A DNA stretch of 64,000 bases from Blastopirellula marina DSM 3645 (lineage in GTDB: Bacteria > Planctomycetota > Planctomycetia > Pirellulales > Pirellulaceae), in assembly GCF_000153105.1 (NCBI RefSeq), contig NZ_CH672376.1:3761739-3825738 (forward strand). The letters are read 5' to 3'. Below, in pieces: positions 37,146-45,512 of this stretch. The notes under the pieces are model-generated. The model saw nothing but the letters and a program-made list of their open reading frames with translations, had not been told where the DNA came from and made no database searches. How positions within the stretch are numbered: the stretch's first letter is position 1; each line of letters begins with the position of its first letter. The position numbers and the translations under genes are program-made.

Positions 37146-38158
37146 AACTCGATTTTCTGGCATTGCCCGAAGATGAACGCCGCCTGTACATCGAACAGGC
37201 GGCGGTTCGACGCAGTCTGTCCCCCGTGATTCTGGAAAAGGACTTCTGGGTCTGCTGGCTGCTGGGCATTCTCTTCGAATCTGAGTTCGCGAGCGACCTC
37301 GTGTTCAAGGGAGGAACATCGCTATCGAAGGTCTTCGGCGTCATCGAACGATTTTCAGAAGATATTGATCTGTCGCTTTCGCCAACATTCCTGAACTTGC
37401 CGGAAGCTGGTACGAGCCGCAACCAAGCCAACAAGTGGATGGCAAAAGCCGAAGCCGCTTGCGGCGTCGCCGTCGAGGATCAAATCGCACCGGTGCTGGA
37501 GGCAGCCGTGACGAGGGTTCTTGGCGAGCGTGACCAGATATGGTTCGAATTCCTGACTGATCCCGGCACGCATTCACCGGTCCTCCTCTTCCATTACCCC
37601 TCGACCCAACCGGCTGGGTTCGAGTACCTCAAGCGTTCGGTTAAGCTGGAGTTCGGCTCGCTCACCGACCAGCAACCAACTGGCCGCCATCCGGTACGAC
37701 CGTGGATTGCCGAGGTGCTGCCCGATGCCTTTTCCGACTGGAAATGCGAAGTGGTCGCACTGGAAGTGGAGCGGAGTTTCTGGGAGAAGGCGACGATCCT
37801 TCACACCGAGTACCACCGCCCGGCCGACAAACCGACGCCGGATCGGTTTTCCCGGCACTATGCGGACACGGCGGCGCTGGCAAAGCATCCGACCGCGAGC
37901 AAAGCTGTAGACGACCACGAGCTTCGCAGCCGCGTCGTCCAATGGAAAAGCCGCTTCTTCGGCAGTTCATGGGCGAACTACGATCAGGCGAAGCCCGGCA
38001 CATTCCGGCTTGTCCCTCCGTCCGAGCGGTTGTCCGCGATTCAACGTGATTATCAGGCGATGCTGGATATGTATCTCTCCGATCCAATGACCTTCGACGA
38101 AATTCTTACTGTACTGGCCGAGTTGGAACGCCGCATTAACCAACTTGGTGGCGGATAG
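37142..38158 (+). CDS. AbiEii-type nucleotidyltransferase toxin
   Basis: A 338-residue member of the AbiEii/AbiGii family. The nucleotidyltransferase core is present: FKGGTSLSK (residues 56-63), then EDIDLSL with the two metal-binding aspartates (D75, D77). EKDFWVCWLLG near residue 32 and a later SFWEKATILH are conserved family segments. Known members use NTPs to modify tRNA acceptor ends and stop growth when freed from the antitoxin. The start chosen overlaps the antitoxin stop; a start 14 codons upstream has no ribosome site. Confidence 0.9.
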   Translation: MKLDFLALPEDERRLYIEQAAVRRSLSPVILEKDFWVCWLLGILFESEFASDLVFKGGTSLSKVFGVIERFSEDIDLSLSPTFLNLPEAGTSRNQANKWMAKAEAACGVAVEDQIAPVLEAAVTRVLGERDQIWFEFLTDPGTHSPVLLFHYPSTQPAGFEYLKRSVKLEFGSLTDQQPTGRHPVRPWIAEVLPDAFSDWKCEVVALEVERSFWEKATILHTEYHRPADKPTPDRFSRHYADTAALAKHPTASKAVDDHELRSRVVQWKSRFFGSSWANYDQAKPGTFRLVPPSERLSAIQRDYQAMLDMYLSDPMTFDEILTVLAELERRINQLGGG

Positions 38159-38176
38159 CAAAGGAGACTCGCCTCA

Positions 38177-38704
38177 ATGAGTAACATTATCCAATTAAGC
38201 AATCGAGATCAGGGGTACGCCCGACTCGGCCCCAATAGCGACGCCTACATCCGCGGAATAGCTGACGCATTGGAACAGGTTGGATACGAGCGGCAGCTTC
38301 AAGGTGGTGACATCTGGTTGCGTTACCAACCACGCCGGACAGGCGGCTTTCCCCTTCCCTGCGCCAAGATTTTGGCGACGCTTCCCGCTTCTGCCGCCGG
38401 CGGCTGGGATACCACATGGACCGCGAACATCGACTCGCGATATGACCAAGTGGGACAGGTCGCCGAACTTCAGCAGTGCCGGGATATGCTGGCTGAAGCC
38501 GCAACAGACGCTGACTTCCGATTCCTGTACTGGCTGGATTCGGCCCTTTGCTTGTGTCAGCGGTCCGACCGCGCAGCGTTCATTCAACAAGACGTCATGC
38601 CTGCTTTCAGTAGCCGCTTTCCGGCGGGCCGGGTAATTTTCATCGCCACCGATTCCAGGTTCGAATCGCGCCTGCCACCGCTTCGCCTGGGAAACTACTT
38701 TTAG
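38177..38704 (+). CDS. Hypothetical protein of the extended AbiE operon
   Basis: A 175-residue protein beginning MSNIIQLSNRDQGYARLGPN, 18 bases after the toxin stop, with AAAGGAGACTCGCCTCA ahead of the ATG. It looks like a small globular alpha/beta protein with no transmembrane segment. A cysteine-rich spot (SALCLCQRS) occurs near residue 128. I recognise no family. The tight spacing suggests co-transcription with the AbiE pair. Confidence 0.7.
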   Translation: MSNIIQLSNRDQGYARLGPNSDAYIRGIADALEQVGYERQLQGGDIWLRYQPRRTGGFPLPCAKILATLPASAAGGWDTTWTANIDSRYDQVGQVAELQQCRDMLAEAATDADFRFLYWLDSALCLCQRSDRAAFIQQDVMPAFSSRFPAGRVIFIATDSRFESRLPPLRLGNYF

Positions 38705-38731
38705 ATAAACGGCGGCCAAGGCTACGACGAC

Positions 38732-39814
38732 ATGCGACAAAACGGCGTGTCTTCCCCCGAGACTGCGTCAGCGCTTCACTCCTCCGGCGTCGTAGCGATT
38801 GAAAATGCTCTCACAGTCCTGGTCGGCAATTTCCTCCCACTCCGGGCATGCATGGTCGGGCGGCGGTTTGGATGGCGAGCGGTATATCTGTTCGGGAATC
38901 CCACCCCACCGGTAATGGACCGTGGACCGTTCCCGAGGGAAGAAATCGAGTTACAAGTTCCACAGTTCTTTCTTCGCGGCGACGACCCAGCCACGTTCAC
39001 CAGCAGTCCCTCGGACCCGGTCGGCGCATGGGCGGGTAGGTATCGAAACACTCAATATCCAGGAGACGATGCGCTCGCTGACCTAATCGCCTTCTTCATC
39101 GACCGTTTCAATGAACATACAGAAAATCGGATCGAAATCTGTAATCACGTTGATGGCGATGACATCGACTTCATCTCCTGCTTTGAGAAATACCTGACGC
39201 TCGATCGAATCTTATTGGAATGCATCATGGTGGCAACGGCCACCAACTCTGCTACTGCCCGTCTCATGACGTTCGCCGTTCTGGACAAATTCCAAGAGTT
39301 GTGCTCTTTCCCCGGCATCCAACAGACCCGCAACTTTCATTACTTCTGCACGCGACCGTTCCTGAACAACGTGCTGCTGCCGAGTTTCGCAATGATACCT
39401 GCTCCCTGGGATGCGTTTTTCACCAACGTCGCAACCCAACTCTACGATGACCTGTACTCCAACATCAGATCGGCGCGGGGCGTGTGGCCAGCTTACCTAG
39501 TGCAGCCTGGTGGAGGAGTCCGTGTCTATCGCGACTGGAACCCTCCATCACACCAGTTCGTGGACCGCCAGGCACCGCTTACCGACGACGACTTCGTTGT
39601 CGAGTATGTCCGGTCAGCCCGGAATACGCACCACGGCTATATCTCGGACGGCGACCGTCGACGTCGCTTTGCCTGTTACGGCTCCATCTCAACTGCGTTT
39701 CTGCCGGATTCATTCACCCAGCTTCCACTTCTGATTACCCTGGCAGAGTTCATCAACCCGCAGTCACTGTCCGGGCATCGCTGGCTCGACCAGTCGGCAT
39801 TAACCTTCATCTGA
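38732..39814 (+). CDS. Hypothetical protein with HEPN-like motif
   Basis: A 360-residue protein. Near residues 294-303 it has YVRSARNTHHGY, which fits the R-x(4-6)-H pattern of HEPN RNases. It follows an all-helical stretch (LTLDRILLECIMVATATNSA) that also suits HEPN folds. The rest is not recognised. It lies 28 bases after the previous gene and is the last of four plus-strand genes that start with the AbiE antitoxin. The HEPN reading is an inference from one short motif plus helical context. Alternative starts downstream of 38732 are possible, since the ribosome site is weak. Confidence 0.6.
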   Translation: MRQNGVSSPETASALHSSGVVAIENALTVLVGNFLPLRACMVGRRFGWRAVYLFGNPTPPVMDRGPFPREEIELQVPQFFLRGDDPATFTSSPSDPVGAWAGRYRNTQYPGDDALADLIAFFIDRFNEHTENRIEICNHVDGDDIDFISCFEKYLTLDRILLECIMVATATNSATARLMTFAVLDKFQELCSFPGIQQTRNFHYFCTRPFLNNVLLPSFAMIPAPWDAFFTNVATQLYDDLYSNIRSARGVWPAYLVQPGGGVRVYRDWNPPSHQFVDRQAPLTDDDFVVEYVRSARNTHHGYISDGDRRRRFACYGSISTAFLPDSFTQLPLLITLAEFINPQSLSGHRWLDQSALTFI

Positions 39815-39923
39815 GGCCAATGTAGCTGGCCGTGAGGCGATACCGGAATGACCTGTGTCTTCATTATCCAGAAAAGTTCATTCTTGCTTTGATTTCCCCG
39901 GGAAATGCTGCTGAGTCTCAGCT

Positions 39924-40041
39924 TCCCATTCCCGCACTCCGGCGATGAAAAGTTCAATGACCGTCTTGTCGCGCCGATTCCGTTGCAATGGCGCAGCAGT
40001 CGTGTTGTGGTGGCATTGAGTTTTTGTTTGGGATCAGGATG
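39924..40041. repeat. Diverged direct repeat, copy A
   Basis: About 115 bases match copy B (44115-44226) at roughly three positions in four, in the same orientation. The clearest shared blocks are GAAAAGTTCAAT / AAAAAGTTCAAT and GCAGTCGTGTTG. Read on the minus strand both would encode a motif IELFIAG(V/I)R(E/G)WE, although copy B has a stop just before it. They look like remnants of one former coding element. Confidence 0.6.
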
Positions 40042-40089
40042 CTTGGCTTCCTCGCCATTTCAATGAGGTGCCTGCAATGCACAAAGACG

Positions 40090-40929
40090 TTACATCTCCA
40101 AAGTAGCAGGCGGCGATCCAGCAAGCCTCTGGGTCATGTATCGAGCCGGGGAGGCCCCGAGTGCCTTGCGGAACATGACGACAAAACTACTCGCGTTTTC
40201 ATAACCCAGATCGGTCGCCACCGATTGAACGGACGCACCCTGGGAGAGCCATTGCAGGGCCAAAATAATATGCAGTTGCTGTCGCCAGCGGCCGAAGCTC
40301 ATACCGGTCTCCTGCACCACGAGCCGACGGAGAGTCCGCTCGCTGGCCCCAATGCGATTCGCCCATTCTTGCACAGTCGCCCTGTCGGACGGGTCGGCTG
40401 TCATTCCGTCGGCAATCCTTCGCAAACGGCCATCCGCAGGCATCGGAAGATGCAGCTTTTCCACAGGTGCAACTGCGAGTTCATCGAGCAATGCCGCCGC
40501 GATACGTGATTCCACTCCTTTAACTGGGTACAGGGTGGGAAAACTGGCACATCGCAGGAGAAGTTCCCGTAGCAGGGGCGAAACAGAGACGGTGCAGCAG
40601 GCATCCGACAGATTCGGGGCTGAGGCCGGTTCCACAAACAGAATGTAGACATCGATGGCCCCAACACCGTTGACACTGTGTCGTGTGCCGCCGGGAATCC
40701 AGACGGCACATTGAGGCGGCACGATCCACAAACCCTGCTGCACTTCGCATTTCAAAACACCGCGTGTCATGTAGATCAGTTCTCCCTTGCGGTGGTGATG
40801 GGTCTCTAATTCCATCCCGCCAGGGTCGGTCACGATACTACCACCCACGGCCATCACCGGTCGAGGCACCAGGTCTGGATCGGTCAGATCATCATTTTCG
40901 CGGTACATCGGCATCGTCATCTTCTCCAA
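40090..40929 (-). CDS. AraC family transcriptional regulator
   Basis: A 279-residue regulator with an N-terminal cupin sensor domain (ELETHHHRKGELIYMTRGVL with histidines that may bind a ligand or metal) and a C-terminal pair of helix-turn-helix units (WANRIGASERTLRRL, then VQSVATDLGYENASSFVVMFRKALGASP). The arrangement is that of cupin-type AraC activators. It is transcribed away from the O-methyltransferase operon, with 156 bases between them, so it is a strong candidate for its controller. Confidence 0.9.
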   Translation of the reverse strand: MEKMTMPMYRENDDLTDPDLVPRPVMAVGGSIVTDPGGMELETHHHRKGELIYMTRGVLKCEVQQGLWIVPPQCAVWIPGGTRHSVNGVGAIDVYILFVEPASAPNLSDACCTVSVSPLLRELLLRCASFPTLYPVKGVESRIAAALLDELAVAPVEKLHLPMPADGRLRRIADGMTADPSDRATVQEWANRIGASERTLRRLVVQETGMSFGRWRQQLHIILALQWLSQGASVQSVATDLGYENASSFVVMFRKALGASPARYMTQRLAGSPPATLEM

Positions 40930-41085
40930 AAAGCGGCCGTGAGCAATTCTGGCCGGAATTCAACATAAAGTGGCAGAACATCCTAATGCGGTCAAGCAGA
41001 AACCGATGTATCCTCCGATCTACCAAAGCAGCCCCTGCATCCGCCGGTATTCAATGGAAACCCACTTTTTCAAGGAGTTCTGACC

Positions 41086-41775
41086 ATGGATTCACTAACA
41101 ACATCCCCGATCGCTGATCAGCTCACGCGACTGTTCCAGCAAGCCGAAGCGGCAGATCGACCGCTCATCCAAGCGTTAAGCGGAGACGGTCAGGAATTTT
41201 CTGATGAACAGTTTAAGAAAGTTCTCGACGACGAGGCGAAGGACTACAAAGCGGTGTACCGGGGCTACGCAGGCAACTATCTCAACGTCTCGCCCGAGTT
41301 CGGAAAATTCTTATACATGTCCGCTCGCACCTGCAACGCCCAGCGGATCGTGGAATTCGGCTCATCGTTCGGCATCTCGACCATTCATCTGGCTTGTGCG
41401 CTTCGCGATAACGGCGGCGGTCAGATAATCGGGACCGAGTTGGAAGCGACGAAGGCGGCGGCCGCAAGAGAAAACCTCAACGCTGCCGGTCTCGCTGACC
41501 TCGTGGATATCCGCATTGGCAATGCACTCGAAACGCTGAAAAGCGGCATCGACGGGGAAATCGATCTGGTCCACCTCGATGGAGCGTTCAATCTCTACCT
41601 GCCTGTCCTCAAGCTACTGGAACCTCACCTGAAGACAGGCGCCCTCGTGATCGGCGAGAACGCGGTCGAACCGGGATACCTCGACTATGTGCGCAACCCG
41701 CAGAATGGATATCTCTCGGTGACCATGCCATTCGAGGCGGGACGCGGCAACGAATTCACGGTTGTCACAAGGTAA
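41086..41775 (+). CDS. Class I SAM-dependent O-methyltransferase
   Basis: A 229-residue O-methyltransferase of the catechol/caffeoyl-CoA type. The SAM motif reads IVEFGSSFGISTIHLACAL, followed by IIGTELEATKAAAA for the ribose-binding acid and DLVHLDGAFNLYLPVLK around the metal-binding aspartate. AAGGAGTTCTGACC precedes the ATG. It heads the operon divergent from the AraC gene. The substrate is likely a small aromatic or phenolic compound, which would fit the flavin monooxygenase that follows; this is inference. Confidence 0.85.
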   Translation: MDSLTTSPIADQLTRLFQQAEAADRPLIQALSGDGQEFSDEQFKKVLDDEAKDYKAVYRGYAGNYLNVSPEFGKFLYMSARTCNAQRIVEFGSSFGISTIHLACALRDNGGGQIIGTELEATKAAAARENLNAAGLADLVDIRIGNALETLKSGIDGEIDLVHLDGAFNLYLPVLKLLEPHLKTGALVIGENAVEPGYLDYVRNPQNGYLSVTMPFEAGRGNEFTVVTR

Positions 41776-41834
41776 ACGTCATACAACACGCCAGCGGCTG
41801 CCGGTGGATACATTCTCGAAGGAGGAATTTATAG

Positions 41835-43076
41835 ATGATGAAGAATGACATGAAGATACTCGTTTCCGGCGCCAGCATTGCCGGCCTCACCACCGCCTAC
41901 TGGCTCGATCGCTATGGCTTCGATGTCACAGTAGTCGAACGTGCGCCGCATCTGCGTCCGGGCGGTCAGGCACTCGATGTGCGCGGTCCGGGTCTAGAGA
42001 TCGCAGAGCGGATGGGCATCCTCGCCACGATTCGCGATAGAAGCACGAAACTGACAGGAATCTCGCAGGTCGATTCCACCGGTAACGAAACCTTCCGCAG
42101 CACGGAACGCACCCTGACGGGCGGGCGATTCGACAGCCCCGATGTCGAGATCATGAGAGATGACCTATGCAGGGTGCTGCACAAAGCCGTGGGCGACACA
42201 GTCGAATACCTCTTCGATGATTCTATCACGTCGCTCACCCCCGATGAGTCAGGTGTTGACGTCGCGTTTGAGACTGCCGCGTCTCGCCGCTTCGACCTTG
42301 TGATCGGCGCTGACGGATTGCATTCGCGAGTACGGAAGCTCGCATTCGGCCCCGAAGAACAGTTCTTGCTCCGTCTCGGCAACTCATACGTTGCGGTATT
42401 CGGCATGCCGAATTTCCTCGGTCTCGATCACTGGGAAGTCATGTACCAGCACGAAGATGCCTCTGTCGGCGTGGGCGCGATGGTCATGGGTTTACGAAAG
42501 GATGCTGACGCGAGGGCGTATGTCGGCTTCACGTCTACGGAACCGGTTGAATACGATCACCGCGACATCGAGGCGCAGAAGCGATTGGTGGCCGATCGCG
42601 TCACGGACGGAGGCTGGGTGCTTCCGCAGATCGTGGAACACATGCTGCGGGCACCCGACTTCCACTTTGATTCGATCAGCCAAATCCGCATGGACAGCTG
42701 GTCACGCGGACGGGTCGTGTTGGTCGGCGATGCCGGTTACAGCGTCGCGTTGGCGACGGGCCAGGGCACGACAGTCGCGATGGTCGGTTCTTACGTCCTG
42801 GCCGGGGAACTCGCCACATGTAAAGCTGATCTGGTCGCGGGCATAGCCGCGTATGAGGATGGACTGCGGGAATATGTGCTCCGCAACCAGGATGTCGCTC
42901 TGGAGCAGAATGCTCATCAGGAGATGACGAACTCTGGCGAACCGATCGAAGCGAAAGATGGCATCGTTTCGGACGACCTCCCAGACTTCGGACAGATGGT
43001 AGAGCCCATTGCACTCAAAAACTACGTTGGACTCATCAAAGAGAACCTATTAAACGCGGGACGTCTTCATGAATAA
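41835..43076 (+). CDS. FAD-dependent monooxygenase (PHBH/TetX-like)
   Basis: A 413-residue flavoprotein monooxygenase. The FAD dinucleotide motif is GASIAGLTTAYWLDRYG (residues 12-28) followed by VVERAPHLRPGGQALDVRG. The second motif is LVIGADGLHSRVRKL and the third is VVLVGDAGYSVALATGQGT, which closes the FAD site. TetX-like enzymes hydroxylate aromatic rings or antibiotics using NADPH and oxygen. It overlaps the flavin-reductase-like gene by eight bases, so they are translated together and probably work as a pair. A good ribosome site (GGAGG) lies nine bases upstream. Confidence 0.9.
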   Translation: MMKNDMKILVSGASIAGLTTAYWLDRYGFDVTVVERAPHLRPGGQALDVRGPGLEIAERMGILATIRDRSTKLTGISQVDSTGNETFRSTERTLTGGRFDSPDVEIMRDDLCRVLHKAVGDTVEYLFDDSITSLTPDESGVDVAFETAASRRFDLVIGADGLHSRVRKLAFGPEEQFLLRLGNSYVAVFGMPNFLGLDHWEVMYQHEDASVGVGAMVMGLRKDADARAYVGFTSTEPVEYDHRDIEAQKRLVADRVTDGGWVLPQIVEHMLRAPDFHFDSISQIRMDSWSRGRVVLVGDAGYSVALATGQGTTVAMVGSYVLAGELATCKADLVAGIAAYEDGLREYVLRNQDVALEQNAHQEMTNSGEPIEAKDGIVSDDLPDFGQMVEPIALKNYVGLIKENLLNAGRLHE

Positions 43077-43836
43077 TCGTCACTCGCCAGCCGTCCCAGA
43101 AAGCACACCACCCGCAGGGAATCGCCCCGGCATGGTGGAGTTCGCGATGCAAAAACTGTTCGCACGCCAGGCACTTGTGGATTCGATTGAAGAATTGAAC
43201 CCGAAATTCCGGCTCATCACACTAAACGGAGATGCGCTGAAGAATGTGGTCTGGACACCGGGAGACAAGATTCAAATCCAATTGGGCGGATGGGTCCAGC
43301 GCACCTACACGCCCTTGGACTGGGAGCCCGACGAAGGACGTACCCGGATTCTGGTTTACTTGCATGCGGAAGGCCCCGGCACACGTTGGGCATGCTCTCT
43401 ACGCGTCGGCGATGCGTGCCCCCTCTTTGGTCCGCGTAGGTCGATCAATCTGACACAACTCCGCCGCCCGGCCGTCTTCTTCGGAGACGAGACGACGTTC
43501 GGACTGGCACGGGCACTCCGCGCCACGACGAGCGAAACCGAGGGCGTCGAATTTCTATTTGAAGTCTCCACGCTATCCGAATCCGTTCAGACCCTGGAGC
43601 ACCTGGGCATAGCGAATGCTCAGCACTGCGTTCGCGCCGATGACGATGCACACTTACCCGAACTTGAGACTCGAATGTTAGGGCTCCTGGATTCGCAACA
43701 GCCCGCGCAATTCGTGCTCGCCGGGAGATCGACCGCGATTCAAAGAATCCGCCAAGCACTCCGACAGCGAAGCTGTTCTTCCGCGCAGTTCCATACCCGA
43801 GCTTACTGGGCGCCGGGCAAGAAAGGTTTGGATTGA
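43069..43836 (+). CDS. Siderophore-interacting protein type flavin reductase
   Basis: A 255-residue SIP-type protein with an FAD-binding beta barrel (QRTYTPLDWEPDEGR, the RxYT flavin motif) and a C-terminal NAD(P)-type domain (QFVLAGRSTAIQRIRQAL, then FHTRAYWAPGKKGLD, the ending typical of the family). Related proteins reduce ferric-siderophores or pass electrons to a partner. Coupling to the monooxygenase suggests here a role as electron supplier, or in iron release; both are inferences. It is the last gene of the set. Confidence 0.85.
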   Translation: MNNRHSPAVPESTPPAGNRPGMVEFAMQKLFARQALVDSIEELNPKFRLITLNGDALKNVVWTPGDKIQIQLGGWVQRTYTPLDWEPDEGRTRILVYLHAEGPGTRWACSLRVGDACPLFGPRRSINLTQLRRPAVFFGDETTFGLARALRATTSETEGVEFLFEVSTLSESVQTLEHLGIANAQHCVRADDDAHLPELETRMLGLLDSQQPAQFVLAGRSTAIQRIRQALRQRSCSSAQFHTRAYWAPGKKGLD

Positions 43837-44412
43837 GACAAAGCCAAGCATCACGGCCCCCGAGGTTCGCGCCACCTAGCTCGACAAGCGGTACTGGGAT
43901 GAAGAAAAGATCCATAAGAAATAACGCAACCAGCTTGCCAAGGAATGCAGTCAAAAAAACGCTCATTCGAAATGGCTCGGTGCTTTAGCGTTGAACAGAG
44001 ACGCTGTCCGCTGTCGTCACGAACCCGCGATCGTTGATTTCTCCAAGAAAGAGGCTATACAATCATCAGTCCAGATTCGACTTATCGTCATTCAACCTCC
44101 ACTGCGGCCCGTCTTCCCATCCCCGGATCCCTGCGATAAAAAGTTCAATTGGCGTCTACCCGACCAAGTTGCAATGGTATAGCAGTCGTGTTGCGATGGC
44201 GTTGAGCTTCGGTATCGGAGCAGGAGTCGAAAATGCTGAGGAAAACCTTCAAAGCAGACAAACCGCCCTCGGAACGCAAATGGCCATAACTAAATCTCAT
44301 CCTTCAGTAGCGAGAAACTTAAGCCGCGTCGATGTGTCGGACCGACGCTAGGTTAGATGAGAATCAGACAAAATCGAGGTTTGAGGTAGGACCGGACAGT
44401 TCCCTGGCTGAG
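43837..44412. other. Intergenic region holding repeat copy B
   Basis: No gene is seen. The diverged repeat copy B occupies about 44115-44226. The rest up to the IS5-family left end has no clear motif. Confidence 0.45.
44115..44226. repeat. Diverged direct repeat, copy B
   Basis: The second copy of the repeat described at 39924-40041. On the minus strand it reads TPIELFIAGIRGWEDGP after an in-frame stop, so it is not a complete gene. The two copies bracket the AraC to SIP gene set. Confidence 0.6.
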
Positions 44413-45369
44413 AGCCTATCCGGAAACTGCTATTTCTTGAAACCTCGGTTTTCGTAAGACTTGGCTGCTTCAAAAACTAGTGGAGCACACGATGTCCGAC
44501 GAAAGCCGAAAACGATACCCGAGCGATTTAACCGACCAGCAGTGGGAGTTGATTGAAGGTTTGATCCCGCGTTCGCGACGAAGCAAAAAAGGAGGCCGCC
44601 CTCGCTCGGTCGACATGCGTGAAGTCATGAATACGATCCTCTATCAATGCCGCTCAGGCTGCCAGTGGGATATGCTGCCGCATGACCTGCTTCCGAAGAG
44701 CACGGTCTACGATTACTTCGCCGCTTGGCGAGACAACGGCACGCTGCAGCGGATCAATGAAACGCTTGTCGGCGCGATCCGTCAGTTGGAAGCACCGAGC
44801 CAAGAGATCGATCCCAGCGCCGCCAGTATTGACAGCCAAAGCGTGAAAACGAGCGAGCGTTCCGCGACACGTGGATACGATGGCAGCAAGAAAATCACCG
44901 GGCGCAAGCGAAATATCGCAGTAGATACGTTGGGGTTGCTGCTGGCCGTCGTGGTGACAATCGCGTCGATGGATGATGCGTACGCCGCGCGTCCCGTGAT
45001 GAAACAGCTCTCGCAAGTGAAGCAGCCTCGATTGGAAATAGTGTGGGCCGATTCGAAGTATCATAATCATGGTCTCCGCTCTTGGCTCTCGCACCAAAAG
45101 AACATTCGCTGGGAACTGGAAATCGTTCGTCGGCCGGTAGGAGCCAAAGGCTTCGTGCTACTACCAAAACGCTGGGTCGTCGAACGCACTTTCAGTTGGT
45201 TGGGGCGATGGCGACGCTTGAGTCGCGACTACGAACATCACGCCGAATCGAGCGAAGCGATGGTCCGGGTCGCGTCGATCGGACGCATGCTACGAAGGCT
45301 CGCCCCGTCAGGCGGACAACCTCCGTTCAAATATCGACTTACCGCGTAAACGTGTTTCCGGATAGGCTC
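44413..45369 (+). mobile_element. IS5-family insertion sequence
   Basis: A 957-bp element with perfect 16-bp terminal inverted repeats GAGCCTATCCGGAAAC and a three-base duplication TGA (44410-44412 and 45370-45372). The TNA-type duplication is that of the IS5 family, ISL2 or IS1031-like groups. Confidence 0.95.
44480..45349 (+). CDS. IS5-family transposase
   Basis: A 289-residue DDE transposase. The N-terminal helix-turn-helix part (DLTDQQWELIEGLIP) and the conserved block MNTILYQCRSGCQWDMLPHD are typical of the family. Catalytic residues lie in SIDSQSVKTSE (first aspartate), IVWADSKYHN (second aspartate) and RWVVERTFSWLGRWRRLSRDYE (glutamate). The protein is intact and is enclosed by perfect inverted repeats. 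Confidence 0.93.
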   Translation: MEHTMSDESRKRYPSDLTDQQWELIEGLIPRSRRSKKGGRPRSVDMREVMNTILYQCRSGCQWDMLPHDLLPKSTVYDYFAAWRDNGTLQRINETLVGAIRQLEAPSQEIDPSAASIDSQSVKTSERSATRGYDGSKKITGRKRNIAVDTLGLLLAVVVTIASMDDAYAARPVMKQLSQVKQPRLEIVWADSKYHNHGLRSWLSHQKNIRWELEIVRRPVGAKGFVLLPKRWVVERTFSWLGRWRRLSRDYEHHAESSEAMVRVASIGRMLRRLAPSGGQPPFKYRLTA

Positions 45370-45512
45370 TGAGTTCACCTGCAAGTAGAGGATCAATGCT
45401 GCATGGGGCGATTCCACGGGCCAGGGCTACATACCAATGCTATACCTGCAATCCCACACCTGTCTCCCAAGACAGCTAGGTGAAGTTCACGGTGTAGCAT
45501 TAGGGGGACATT

